Of a DNA stretch of 53,075 nt, positions 28,137-36,554 are shown piece after piece. The notes under the pieces are model-generated. The model was not told where the DNA came from. It did no database searches and was given only the letters and a program-made list of their open reading frames with translations. Source of the DNA: Devosia sp. (GTDB lineage: Bacteria; Pseudomonadota; Alphaproteobacteria; Rhizobiales; Devosiaceae). A program made the position numbers and the translations under genes. Numbering within the stretch: the stretch's first letter is position 1; every line of letters begins with the position of its first letter. The DNA is taken from positions 1 through 53,075 of the forward strand of contig NZ_JAUYGL010000003.1 in assembly GCF_030689745.1 (NCBI RefSeq), in the 5' to 3' direction.

Positions 28137-30008
28137 ATGGCTTTCGCTAGAGTGGTGGACTGGTTCATCGCTCCGCATCTGGCAAAGGACCTGCACACGC
28201 GCAAGCGCGTGCAGATGTTCATTATCAGCCACATTTTCGGGCCGTTCATCGCGACACCGATTCCGCTGTTTCTGTGGTTTGCCGATCCTGACCCCTGGCC
28301 GCATGTGCTTATTCTGGCGGCATCCATCTATGGTTTCTGGCCATTTCTGGCGCTGGTGAAGCTATTTCCGCGCGCCTATACGCTGCTGGCAATGGCCTCG
28401 GTGACAAACCTGTCCTTCTGCATCTTGTGGGGTACCTATAATTACGGCGGTGCCAGCTCACCATTCCTGGTGTGGTTCGTGCTGACGCCGCTTTTGGCGT
28501 TCATGTATATGGGCTCGAGCTGGACCGCCCGAGTGTTCGTACTGGCCCAGATCACGCTGGGTCTGGGGGGGTTGTACGGGGTGCACGTTTATGGCGATTT
28601 CCCCGAGCACATTGCGATCGAAAACATGGTGGTGGCCGGCGTGCTGTCGGCGCTGGGGGCCAATATCTATGTGTTCATGATGGCGGCCTACTACTCAAGC
28701 GTGGTAGACAGCCAGTCCGAGCTGATCAAGGAAATTGGCCGGCACCAATATACGTTGAAGGCCCTGACCAGCGCCAAGGACGAGGCCGAGCGGGCCAATA
28801 ATGCCAAGTCCGACTTTCTGGCCAAGATGAGTCACGAGCTGCGCACGCCGCTCAATGCCGTACTGGGTTATGCCGAACTCCTGCTGGAGGACGCCGAACT
28901 GGACGGGCGTGGCGAGCAGATCGCCGATCTGCAAAAGATCAGCGCCGCCGGCAAACATCTGCTGGCCATGGTCAACGACATTCTCGATATCTCCAAGATT
29001 GAGGCGGGCAAGATGGCCCTGCACATCGAGAATGTGGATCTGCACGATTTGATCGACGAAGTTGCATCCACCGGCCGCTCGATGGCCGCCAAGAACAGCA
29101 ACAGCTTCGTCATCGAGCGCGGTGACGATCTCGGGGTGATCCGTGCCGATGCAACCAAATTGCGTCAGGCGGTGTTCAACCTGCTGTCGAATGCCGCCAA
29201 ATTTACCCATAATGGGACCATCACCCTGGCGACCAGGCGCGATGGGAGCTGGATTGAAATCGCCGTACTCGACACTGGTATCGGCATTTCCCGGGAGCAG
29301 CAGTCGATGCTGTTTTCAAATTTTAGCCAGGCAAATGCCAAGATTGCTGCGGTCTATGGCGGCACCGGGCTTGGACTGTCGCTGAGTCAGAATCTGTGCC
29401 GGCTGATGGGCGGTGAAATTGAGATTGAGAGCGAAGTGGGTCGGGGGAGCCGCTTTACCATTCGTCTGCCGGTGCGGGTTGAGCCAGCTGCGGCGGCGCC
29501 GCAGAGTAACCCAATGGAGGAGAAGCTCACGCCCGCGGAGAGAGAGTTTCTTGACGAGGCCGAGGATGATCAGCAGAGTTCTGCTGGCAAGGCCGGGTCG
29601 AGCGAGCCTCTGGAGCACGACAAGCGCCAACGGATTCTGGTGATTGATGACGACCCCAATTTTCTGGATTTAGCCGAGCGGCTGTTCGTCCGCGAGAATT
29701 ACACGCCGATCTGTTCGGACGCGCCACAGTCGGCACTGCAACTCGCACGAACCGTCAAGCCGGCTGCGATTTTCCTCGACATTCTGATGCCCGGGTTCGA
29801 TGGTTGGGACGTGCTGGCGGCGCTTAAAGCCGATCCGGCGACGGCTGACATCCCCGTGATCATGATTTCCATTCTGGCGGAACGTGGTAAGGCGCTCGCC
29901 GCGGGGGCAGATGGCATTGTGATGAAGCCGTTGGACGCGGCAAAGGTGAAGGCAACTCTGGCCGCGCTCAAGGCAACACGCGGGCGCACCAAAGACGCCG
30001 CAGTTTAG
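28137..30008 (+). CDS. Six-TM hybrid sensor histidine kinase with C-terminal receiver
   Basis: This inner-membrane kinase of about 623 residues has six hydrophobic helices in its first 200 residues with very short loops and no periplasmic domain. A HisKA domain follows (FLAKMSHELRTPLNAVLGY, His near residue 232), then an HATPase (N box NLLSNAAKFT, G1 DTGIGI, G2 GTGLGLSLS) and, after a linker, a receiver domain (RILVIDDDPN, phospho-Asp in IFLDILMPGFDGW, near 548). The layout is that of CqsS/JqsS receptors for membrane-permeable signals. The start could also be GTG at 28113. It is followed 12 bases later by a response regulator gene and then by a convergent alpha-oxoamine synthase. Confidence 0.85.
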   Translation: MAFARVVDWFIAPHLAKDLHTRKRVQMFIISHIFGPFIATPIPLFLWFADPDPWPHVLILAASIYGFWPFLALVKLFPRAYTLLAMASVTNLSFCILWGTYNYGGASSPFLVWFVLTPLLAFMYMGSSWTARVFVLAQITLGLGGLYGVHVYGDFPEHIAIENMVVAGVLSALGANIYVFMMAAYYSSVVDSQSELIKEIGRHQYTLKALTSAKDEAERANNAKSDFLAKMSHELRTPLNAVLGYAELLLEDAELDGRGEQIADLQKISAAGKHLLAMVNDILDISKIEAGKMALHIENVDLHDLIDEVASTGRSMAAKNSNSFVIERGDDLGVIRADATKLRQAVFNLLSNAAKFTHNGTITLATRRDGSWIEIAVLDTGIGISREQQSMLFSNFSQANAKIAAVYGGTGLGLSLSQNLCRLMGGEIEIESEVGRGSRFTIRLPVRVEPAAAAPQSNPMEEKLTPAEREFLDEAEDDQQSSAGKAGSSEPLEHDKRQRILVIDDDPNFLDLAERLFVRENYTPICSDAPQSALQLARTVKPAAIFLDILMPGFDGWDVLAALKADPATADIPVIMISILAERGKALAAGADGIVMKPLDAAKVKATLAALKATRGRTKDAAV

Positions 30009-30020
30009 AATGGATGGTGA

Positions 30021-30416
30021 ATGGCTCTGATCCTAATTATCGAGGATAACCCGATCAATCGTGATGTGCTGGGACGCCGGCTGGAGCGGCGAGGCTTCGC
30101 CATTCGCTTTGCCGAGGATGGCCCAAGCGGCATTACCGCCGCCAAATTGCTGATGCCCGATGTGATCCTGATGGATATCGGGCTGGGCGAGATGGACGGC
30201 TATGAAGCAACGCGATGCATCCGGGCCGATCCGGCGACCGCAGCCGTGCCAATCATCGCCCTGACCGCCAGCGCGTTTGAATCCGATCGCGTCAAGGCAC
30301 TGGCTGCTGGCTGCATCGACTTCGATACCAAACCTGTGGATCTGCCGCGCCTGCTGGGCAAGATAGCGGCAGTCATGGGCACCAAGACACCCATGGCGGC
30401 GACGGATCAGAACTAG
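30021..30416 (+). CDS. Single-domain response regulator (CheY/DivK type)
   Basis: This 131-residue protein is one receiver domain with intact sites: acidic pair in LIIEDNPIN, phospho-acceptor Asp52 (VILMDIGLGEMDG), Thr in IIALTAS, and Lys in FDTKPVD. There is no output domain, so it must act by protein contact or as a phosphate shuttle, probably with the hybrid kinase encoded directly upstream. Its stop codon overlaps that of the convergent synthase gene in a shared CTAG (30413-30416). Confidence 0.9.
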   Translation: MALILIIEDNPINRDVLGRRLERRGFAIRFAEDGPSGITAAKLLMPDVILMDIGLGEMDGYEATRCIRADPATAAVPIIALTASAFESDRVKALAAGCIDFDTKPVDLPRLLGKIAAVMGTKTPMAATDQN

Positions 30417-31768
30417 ACGCTTGCGTCCTGGGCGCCGGGAAGCGCAATGGCTTTCCCGCCTTCGTGGCCCAGGCGATATTCAAGATCGGCGTCGCGCATG
30501 GCGCTGGCCAGGATGGTGACGACCTCCTCGATGTCCTGCCGGCTGTGCGATGCCATAACCTGGAAGCGGAACCTGGCGCCGCCTTGGGGAACCGCCGGGT
30601 ATTCCACCAGATTGGCAATACCGCCTCGGGCCATCAGATGGCGCGAAGCGAAGCGCCCAACACCCTCCAGGCCCAGGCTGACGGGCACGATGGGCGATGG
30701 ATCGCCGAGCACCTCCAGGCCGGCGCGGGACAATTCGGCGCGCAGGTAAAGGATATTGTCCATCAATTTGCGGCGCAGGACGCGACCTTCCTCAGAGCGC
30801 ACGATCTTGAGGGCGGTCAGCACCGTGGCAGCCTGCACGGGGGACAGGGCATTGGAGAAAGTGTGGGTGGCGCTGTAATACTTGAGATATTCGGCCGCAG
30901 CCCTGGTCTTGACGGCGATGAAGCCGCCATTGGAGGCGAAAGTCTTGGAGAAGCTGCCGATGATGATGTCGGCGCTATCCATCGCGTTCTGCAGGCCAAG
31001 ATGGCCAAGGCCATCATCGCCCACAGAGCCCAGATCATGGGCGCAATCGACCAGCAGGGTGGCATTGAACCGATCGCACAGGGCGCGCATGGCAGCCAGG
31101 TCGGGCGTATCGGAGTGCATTGAGAACAGGCTTTCGGTCACCACCAGAATACCGTTCTCGGTATCAGCGGCGCGGATGCGTTCCAGCTTGCGGGTCAGCG
31201 CGTCGAGGTTGAGGTGGCCGTGATAGTGAATGTTGCGCGTGGCGGCCTTGGCACCTTCCTGCAGACAGGAATGGGCGAGAATGTCGAGGACGACGTGGTC
31301 ATCGCTGCGTACGAAGCCCTGGACCGAGCCATAGCCGGCCTGCCAGCCGGTGGGATAGAGCACGATCTCACGACCACCCAGAAACGCCGAAAGACCCTGC
31401 TCGAGCAGGAGCGAGTTGGTGGTGTTGCCCAACAGCGCCGCGGATCCGGCGCTGTGCACGCCATATTCGCCAATGGCCTCGATCGCGGCCTGCTTGATGG
31501 CAGTGTGCGATGAAAGGCTCAGATAGTCCTGGCTGGCGAAGTTGATACCCGCGAAGCTGTCGCCGGCGTCACTCAGGGCGTTACAGCGTGCCTGCGGCGC
31601 CGATGCGGTGGAGCGCGCGTAGGGCCACAGATCATGATCGCGGCGCAGGTCCTGCCACTTATAAAAGCCGGTCACCCGCTGCATCAGATCGGTGCCCTGC
31701 GGCGAGCGAAAATCCCTCAGGCTTCCGGTCAGAGCAGCTTCAGGAACGGGTTTAAATTGTACACTCAT
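30413..31768 (-). CDS. Alpha-oxoamine synthase family PLP enzyme (orphan; CqsA/SPT/KBL-like)
   Basis: This 451-residue fold-type I PLP enzyme condenses an acyl thioester with an amino acid, judging by family. Visible are INFASQDYLSLSSH, GNTTNSLLLEQGLSAFLGG, PLP-stacking His166 (LAHSCLQEG), VDCAHDLGSVG (Asp241 to the pyridine nitrogen and His244; the usual Glu of DEAH is Cys), and Lys275 in GSFSKTFASNGGF for the internal aldimine. Family members make KDO, KBL, ALA, sphingoid bases or the CAI-1/LAI-1 signals. No biotin, haem, threonine or sphingolipid genes are nearby, while a six-TM hybrid kinase is, so a signal synthase is plausible. GGAGAG precedes the ATG at 31768. Confidence 0.8.
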   Translation of the reverse strand: MSVQFKPVPEAALTGSLRDFRSPQGTDLMQRVTGFYKWQDLRRDHDLWPYARSTASAPQARCNALSDAGDSFAGINFASQDYLSLSSHTAIKQAAIEAIGEYGVHSAGSAALLGNTTNSLLLEQGLSAFLGGREIVLYPTGWQAGYGSVQGFVRSDDHVVLDILAHSCLQEGAKAATRNIHYHGHLNLDALTRKLERIRAADTENGILVVTESLFSMHSDTPDLAAMRALCDRFNATLLVDCAHDLGSVGDDGLGHLGLQNAMDSADIIIGSFSKTFASNGGFIAVKTRAAAEYLKYYSATHTFSNALSPVQAATVLTALKIVRSEEGRVLRRKLMDNILYLRAELSRAGLEVLGDPSPIVPVSLGLEGVGRFASRHLMARGGIANLVEYPAVPQGGARFRFQVMASHSRQDIEEVVTILASAMRDADLEYRLGHEGGKAIALPGAQDASV

Positions 31769-31838
31769 TGACGCTCTCCACACGCGATTCGCCGGGGTCC
31801 CACGCGGCCGAACCTAGTGAGGCGGCTTGAATGGCGGC

Positions 31839-31942
31839 TTAACGTGAGTTGTTTTTTGTGGGATCTGGGCCTGCCAGAAACTGGGACTGTAGATGTGCCA
31901 TTGTGACACGAATGAATGGCATGCGGGTCGCCAAACTCACGT
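31839..31942. promoter_or_regulatory. Inverted repeat in the synthase/GGDEF-EAL divergent promoter region
   Basis: ACGTGAGTT (31842-31850) and AACTCACGT (31934-31942) are perfect 9-base inverted copies about 92 bases apart, one near each divergent gene. They could be paired binding sites for one regulator controlling both genes. No clear -35/-10 pairs could be fixed on either strand. Confidence 0.4.
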
Positions 31943-31973
31943 AAAATTAAGGGCTTTCGTTCAAGCTCGCGGC

Positions 31974-34373
31974 ATGAGTGTCACCGGCAAGACGGGCCTG
32001 ATTTCCCTGGTCAATGGGTTCGTTGATCGCGCCATTGGCGCGGACGTCCTGCCATTGGCTGTGCGGCAGAAATTGCTGCGCCAGCAATTGGAATCAGTGG
32101 GCGTGATGATGCCTGCCATGCTGGGTGGCACGGTCGTGGTGTCAGCGGTGTTCTTGCTTCTGAGCTGGGGCGCTTCCGGGTTCTGGTTGCTGGCCGCTAT
32201 CATTGGCATGATTAACCTGCTGCAGGCGCACGCCGTGTTTCTGGCCCGGAAGTTCGCCGCGTTGGAAAGCCGTCAGCAGGCAGGCACATCACCTGCGCGC
32301 ACGGTGCTGTATGCGTTGATGCTGGGCACGCTGTGGGGTGTGGTGTTCAATTTGTTGCCGGTTGATATGAACAGCACGGTGCGCGGCGCCGCCACGATCG
32401 TGGCCGGCGGGCTGCTCTGTATCTCGATGATGGCGTTGGTGAATTACCCACAGGCGCTGGCGGCGTTCACCATCCCGCTGCTTGTCGGCGTGCTGGGGAC
32501 GGCGTTGGGGATCGGCTCCTCGCCTGACCTGTGGGTGCAGGCGGTGTTGCTGATGGCGTTCACCGCCATCATGGCGCGGATCACGTTCGACCACGCGGCG
32601 GCCTTTGTTGCGCATCGAGCCTCAGAGGGGCAGTTGCGCGAGAAGCGCGAGATTATCGGGCTCCTGCTGGGCGAATTCGAGCAAAGCACTTCAGACTGGA
32701 TCTGGGGCTTTGATGCCCAGGGCGCGATCAACCGCATGTCGAGCGGCTTCACCGCGGCAACCAGTGTGGCCGAGCAAGAGTTGGTTGGCGCGGATTTCGT
32801 GTACTTCATGCAGGGTATCACGCCGCCCGACGACCCGCTCATGGGCCAGTTGATACGCGATATCGCCGCGCAGGAGACATTTCAGGATATCGAGCTGCGT
32901 GTGACGGCAGCAGGGACAGACTGCTGGTGGAGCCTGACGGGCACCCCAGCGCGCGATGAGTTCGGCGCCTTTGTGGGTTATATCGGAACCGGTTCGGACG
33001 TCACCGGGCGCAAGCTGGCAGAGCGCCGTATGACGACGCTGGCCCATTACGATGTGATGACGGGTCTGTTGAACCGCAACAAGTTCACCGAACAGCTCAA
33101 TAGCTGCGTGGGGCGACTGGAACGCTATGGTGCGCCGTTCTCGGTGATGGTCCTGGATCTGGATCGGTTCAAGTCGGTCAATGACAGCTGGGGGCATTTG
33201 GCTGGTGACCGTCTGCTGGCGCAGGTGGCCAAGCGGATTGCCGGCCTGGTGCAGGAGCCAGGTCTGGCAGCCCGGTTGGGGGGCGATGAGTTTGCCATCA
33301 TACTGCCCAATAGCGGCGATGCCGACAGCGTTGCCCGGCTGGCCGACCAGCTCATCGAAGAGGTCCGGCGACCCTATCTTCTTGATGGCGACGAGGTGAA
33401 TATCGGCATGAGCATCGGCGTCGCCATGGCGCCGGTGAACGGCACGCGGCCTGATCAAATCTTGCGTCACGCCGATCTGGCGCTATACCGCGCCAAGGAC
33501 GATGGACGCTGCGTCTACCGGTTCTTTGAAAGCGAGATGGACAATGCGGCGCGCGAGCGCCGGATGATCGAGGTAGAGCTGCGTGATGCCATAACCAAGG
33601 GCGAACTGGTGCTGTACTACCAGCCCATGGTGTCGGCTGAGGATGAGCAGCCGGTCGGGTTCGAGGCGCTGATCCGCTGGAACCATCCGAGCCGGGGCCC
33701 CGTGCCGCCGGCCGAGTTCATCCCGGTTGCCGAGCACTCCAATCTGATTGTTGATATTGGGGACTGGACCATCCAGCAGGCCTGCCTGACGGCCGTCGAC
33801 TGGCCTGAACATTTAAACGTTGCGGTGAATTTGTCGGCCAAGCACTTCCGGCGTTCCGATGTTGCGCAGGTGGTGCAGAAGGCGCTGAACCAGTCCGGCC
33901 TGGCACCGGGCCGGCTAGAGATCGAAATCACCGAAGGTCTGTTGCTGGAAGACCCCGACGAGGTGGTGCGCAAGCTGGGCGAGCTGCGCGCGCTGGGCGT
34001 CATCATTGCCATGGATGATTTTGGCACCGGCTATTCCAGCTTGAGCCATCTGCTGAAATTTCCGTTCGACAAGATCAAGATCGACCGCTCATTTGTTCAC
34101 GCCTCAGGCGAGGATGACGTGGCGCGCGACATCCTCAAAGCCATCGCCGCGCTGGGTCGCACGCTCCAGCTCAAGATCACCGCCGAAGGCGTCGAGACGC
34201 GGGCACAGGCAATGTTCCTGACCGAGCTCGCCTGCCACCAATTGCAGGGTTACTACTTTGCCCGGCCGCTGGACCCCGCCGAGATGCTGCATTATCTGCT
34301 GACCCGCGTGCCGGGGCGGGCAGGGGTGGTCAAGGCAGAAGCCGAGAGGCAGTTGGCGGCAATCGCCGGGTAG
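31974..34373 (+). CDS. Membrane-bound PAS-GGDEF-EAL protein (cyclic di-GMP turnover)
   Basis: This protein of about 799 residues has five to six membrane helices (about residues 40-205), a PAS domain (about 225-340), a GGDEF domain with intact LGGDEF (near 435) and an EAL domain with EAL (near 563), NLSAKHF, EITEG, DDFGTGYSS, KIDRSFV, AEGVET and QGYYFARP. All EAL metal and catalytic motifs look intact, so phosphodiesterase activity is expected; the cyclase also looks competent but lacks the RxxD inhibitory site before GGDEF. The start is uncertain (31974 or 31893; neither has a strong ribosome-binding site). It is divergent from the synthase gene. Confidence 0.9.
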   Translation: MSVTGKTGLISLVNGFVDRAIGADVLPLAVRQKLLRQQLESVGVMMPAMLGGTVVVSAVFLLLSWGASGFWLLAAIIGMINLLQAHAVFLARKFAALESRQQAGTSPARTVLYALMLGTLWGVVFNLLPVDMNSTVRGAATIVAGGLLCISMMALVNYPQALAAFTIPLLVGVLGTALGIGSSPDLWVQAVLLMAFTAIMARITFDHAAAFVAHRASEGQLREKREIIGLLLGEFEQSTSDWIWGFDAQGAINRMSSGFTAATSVAEQELVGADFVYFMQGITPPDDPLMGQLIRDIAAQETFQDIELRVTAAGTDCWWSLTGTPARDEFGAFVGYIGTGSDVTGRKLAERRMTTLAHYDVMTGLLNRNKFTEQLNSCVGRLERYGAPFSVMVLDLDRFKSVNDSWGHLAGDRLLAQVAKRIAGLVQEPGLAARLGGDEFAIILPNSGDADSVARLADQLIEEVRRPYLLDGDEVNIGMSIGVAMAPVNGTRPDQILRHADLALYRAKDDGRCVYRFFESEMDNAARERRMIEVELRDAITKGELVLYYQPMVSAEDEQPVGFEALIRWNHPSRGPVPPAEFIPVAEHSNLIVDIGDWTIQQACLTAVDWPEHLNVAVNLSAKHFRRSDVAQVVQKALNQSGLAPGRLEIEITEGLLLEDPDEVVRKLGELRALGVIIAMDDFGTGYSSLSHLLKFPFDKIKIDRSFVHASGEDDVARDILKAIAALGRTLQLKITAEGVETRAQAMFLTELACHQLQGYYFARPLDPAEMLHYLLTRVPGRAGVVKAEAERQLAAIAG

Positions 34374-34551
34374 GCTGCGCGCAGATGCCCGAATCCGCAG
34401 GATCAGCTTGGCAATGCTGGCGCCTGGTTTGGCAGGCGACCATGCGCGGACGCGTTGGCAGTGTCGACTTTGTAGCAATTGAGCGTGGCCGAGGTGCGGA
34501 CGTGCTAATGGCCAGCGTCATCTGGTGCCGTCCAATGGACATTGTGGAATG
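34374..34551. other. Convergent intergenic gap
   Basis: This 178-base gap separates the stops of the GGDEF-EAL gene (+) and the thiamine-binding-type gene (-). I see no convincing terminator hairpin or gene; open frames here overlap neighbouring genes in antisense. Confidence 0.4.
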
Positions 34552-34842
34552 CTACTGGTCGAGGCTGGCGAGTTTGTCGGCCATGGATTGGGGTTTGTCG
34601 GTGCGGGTGGAAAACACCATGGTGCAGAATACCCGTTCGACGCCCAGCTCGGTCAGGCGGGCGCAACAGGTCTCGACCAATGTGGTGACTGCGGCCATTT
34701 CGCCCTCGATATTGGTGCCGTTGGCATGCATGACATGCACCAGGCCCGAGGCCTCGATGATGGTGCGGATTTCGCGCACATAGGCCGAGACCGATGGGCC
34801 TACGCCCATCGGGACGATGCATAAATCGGCGATGATTTTCAT
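34552..34842 (-). CDS. MTH1187-family thiamine-binding-type protein
   Basis: This 96-residue protein matches the MTH1187/YkoF-like (DUF77) fold: IADLCIVPMGVGPSVSAYVREI, then a GLVHVMHANGTNIEGEM segment and a final LGVERVFCTMVFSTRTDK strand. Relatives bind thiamine or related pyrimidines and are thought to assist thiamine precursor uptake. It has no signal peptide, so it is cytosolic. It is the last gene of the leftward amino-acid ABC operon, starting seven bases after the permease stop, which suggests a link to that transporter. Confidence 0.85.
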   Translation of the reverse strand: MKIIADLCIVPMGVGPSVSAYVREIRTIIEASGLVHVMHANGTNIEGEMAAVTTLVETCCARLTELGVERVFCTMVFSTRTDKPQSMADKLASLDQ

Positions 34843-34849
34843 GGTGAGC

Positions 34850-35584
34850 CTATCTGATCCATTTGGGCATAAACCGCATGCGCGGCGCGGCCGGCATGTG
34901 CCGCATCAGCCGTTTATAGACCAGCCCGAACAGGAAGAAGATCACCAGCGATACGGCAAGGAAGTACAGCGCCGCTACCGAGAAGTGCAGAAAGGCGTTG
35001 TAGTCGCGTTCGAACAATTCCTTGGCGGTGATCATGACGTCCTTCTGCAGGCCGATCACCGGCAGCGCGAAATAGACAATTGCGGTGGCGTGGAACAGGA
35101 ATACCACTTCATTGGTATAGGCCGGCCAGGCCAGACGGATCAGATTGGGCCAGACTACCTGGCGGAACTGCTGGCGCCGGCTCATGCCATAGGCGCGGGC
35201 GGCCTCGACTTCGCCGCGTGGCACGGCGCGCAGGGCACCATAGAAGATTTCGGCAGTATAGGCGGCCGTGTTCAGTGTCAGCACCAGCGGACCGATGAAC
35301 AGGGGATGCAGCACGAACCAGGACAGGCCCAATGGCTTCCACAAGCTGATATTGAAGGAGAGGGTCAGCGAATAGATCATGAAGAACTGGATGAACAGCG
35401 GTGAGCCGCGAAAGGCGTAGATGAAACCGCGACTAAGGCGCGAGATCAGCGGATTGGCAGAGTCCTTGCCGAGCGCCAGAAACACTGCCGCCACGAAGCC
35501 AAGCGGGATCGAGGCCACGGCAAAGTAGATGTTGAACACGATCGCCGGCGCGAACAGGGCGAGTTCCTCAATGAACCAGGTCAT
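34850..35584 (-). CDS. Polar amino-acid ABC transporter permease (HisM/ArtM type)
   Basis: This 244-residue inner-membrane permease of the polar amino-acid uptake family has about five helices and the conserved loop AARAYGMSRRQQFRQVVWPN that contacts the ATPase, preceded by YTAEIFYGALRAVPRGEVEA. Its start overlaps the stop of the other permease gene in an ATGA. Two permeases form the heterodimeric channel. Confidence 0.92.
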   Translation of the reverse strand: MTWFIEELALFAPAIVFNIYFAVASIPLGFVAAVFLALGKDSANPLISRLSRGFIYAFRGSPLFIQFFMIYSLTLSFNISLWKPLGLSWFVLHPLFIGPLVLTLNTAAYTAEIFYGALRAVPRGEVEAARAYGMSRRQQFRQVVWPNLIRLAWPAYTNEVVFLFHATAIVYFALPVIGLQKDVMITAKELFERDYNAFLHFSVAALYFLAVSLVIFFLFGLVYKRLMRHMPAAPRMRFMPKWIR

Positions 35585-36393
35585 GAGCGCGCCTCGCTCA
35601 GAATGCCCCGACCGGCGCGATTCATCAGCGCGCCAAACGCCTTTTCGGAGGCGAAGGTCACCAGGATATAAAAAACGAAGAGCACCAGGTAGTAGCGCCA
35701 GCGCCAGTCGTCATGGACCAGGCCGACCGCGGACAGATAATTGGGGGCGCCCAGGCGATCGGCCCAAAGCACGATATCGGCGATCTGCAGCAGCGACAGC
35801 AGCGAGGTCGCCTTGACGATCAGCATCCAGACATTGGAGAGGCCAGGCAGGGCGTAGACCCACATCTGGCGAATATGGACGCGCCACAGCACCTGCGTGG
35901 CCGACATGCCATAGGCGCGTGCGGCTTCAAGCTGGCCCTGGGGCACCGAGCGCATCGCGCCGTGGATCACATTGGTGGCGAAGGCGCCATAGACCAGACC
36001 GAGCGAGACCGAGGCCAGGATCAGATATTCGGGCGTGCCGAGAAACCAGTTGGCCTCCTTGCAGGGCGGCCAGGTGGCGGATTGAGCGGCGAGGGTTTCT
36101 GGGGTGCAGACCTGGCTGGCCATGAACCATTCGACAGCCTGTTCGAAGGCCAGCGGAAAGAACAAGAAGAACAGTACGTCCGGGACGCCTCGCACAATAG
36201 AGGAATAGGTCGAGCCGATCAGCCGCAGCGCAAAGAAGCGAGAGTTCTTCAACGTAGCGCCGGCAAGACCGAATATCACTGCCAGCATGCCGCCGGCGAG
36301 CGCCGCAAAAATGGTGAACTGGAAGCTGGCATACCAGGTCAGGTGCTTGCCATTGGTCAGATAGCTCAGCCAGAAGGCGAGATTGTCGCTCAT
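35581..36393 (-). CDS. Polar amino-acid ABC transporter permease (HisQ/ArtQ type)
   Basis: This 270-residue permease pairs with the neighbouring one. It has SIVRGVPDVLFFLFFPLAFEQ, a periplasmic insertion of about 40 residues with two cysteines (VCTPETLAAQSATWPPC) not found in the shorter HisQ, and the EAA loop AARAYGMSATQVLWRVHIRQ. A GC-rich repeat lies between it and the upstream binding-protein gene. Confidence 0.92.
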   Translation of the reverse strand: MSDNLAFWLSYLTNGKHLTWYASFQFTIFAALAGGMLAVIFGLAGATLKNSRFFALRLIGSTYSSIVRGVPDVLFFLFFPLAFEQAVEWFMASQVCTPETLAAQSATWPPCKEANWFLGTPEYLILASVSLGLVYGAFATNVIHGAMRSVPQGQLEAARAYGMSATQVLWRVHIRQMWVYALPGLSNVWMLIVKATSLLSLLQIADIVLWADRLGAPNYLSAVGLVHDDWRWRYYLVLFVFYILVTFASEKAFGALMNRAGRGILSEARS

Positions 36394-36438
36394 GGGCTGG
36401 TCCAGATAGGCAAGATCATTGGGTTATCCCGAATGCGC

Positions 36439-36542
36439 TCGCTCCCCTGATGGGGAGCGATGGGTGGGGCTGTTACCGGCCTCCATCCCTGTGACGAAAA
36501 CCCCGCCCTTGATCCATTCCCAAGGGGAGGGATCAAGGGCGG
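36439..36542. repeat. GC-rich palindromic repeat inside the amino-acid ABC operon
   Basis: Two hairpins: TCGCTCCCC (36439-36447), loop TGAT, GGGGAGCGA (36452-36460), nine pairs; and CCGCCCTTGATCC (36503-36515) with GGATCAAGGGCGG (36530-36542), thirteen perfect pairs with a small inner stem. It lies between the binding-protein stop and the permease start, where it probably stabilises the binding-protein message and lowers permease expression. Same family as other repeats in the window. Confidence 0.8.
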
Positions 36543-36554
36543 AATGGTCGGGGC

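Noticed and set aside
34385..34783. A 132-codon plus-strand frame
   Set aside because: Mostly antisense to the MTH1187-family gene, which has a clear family match.
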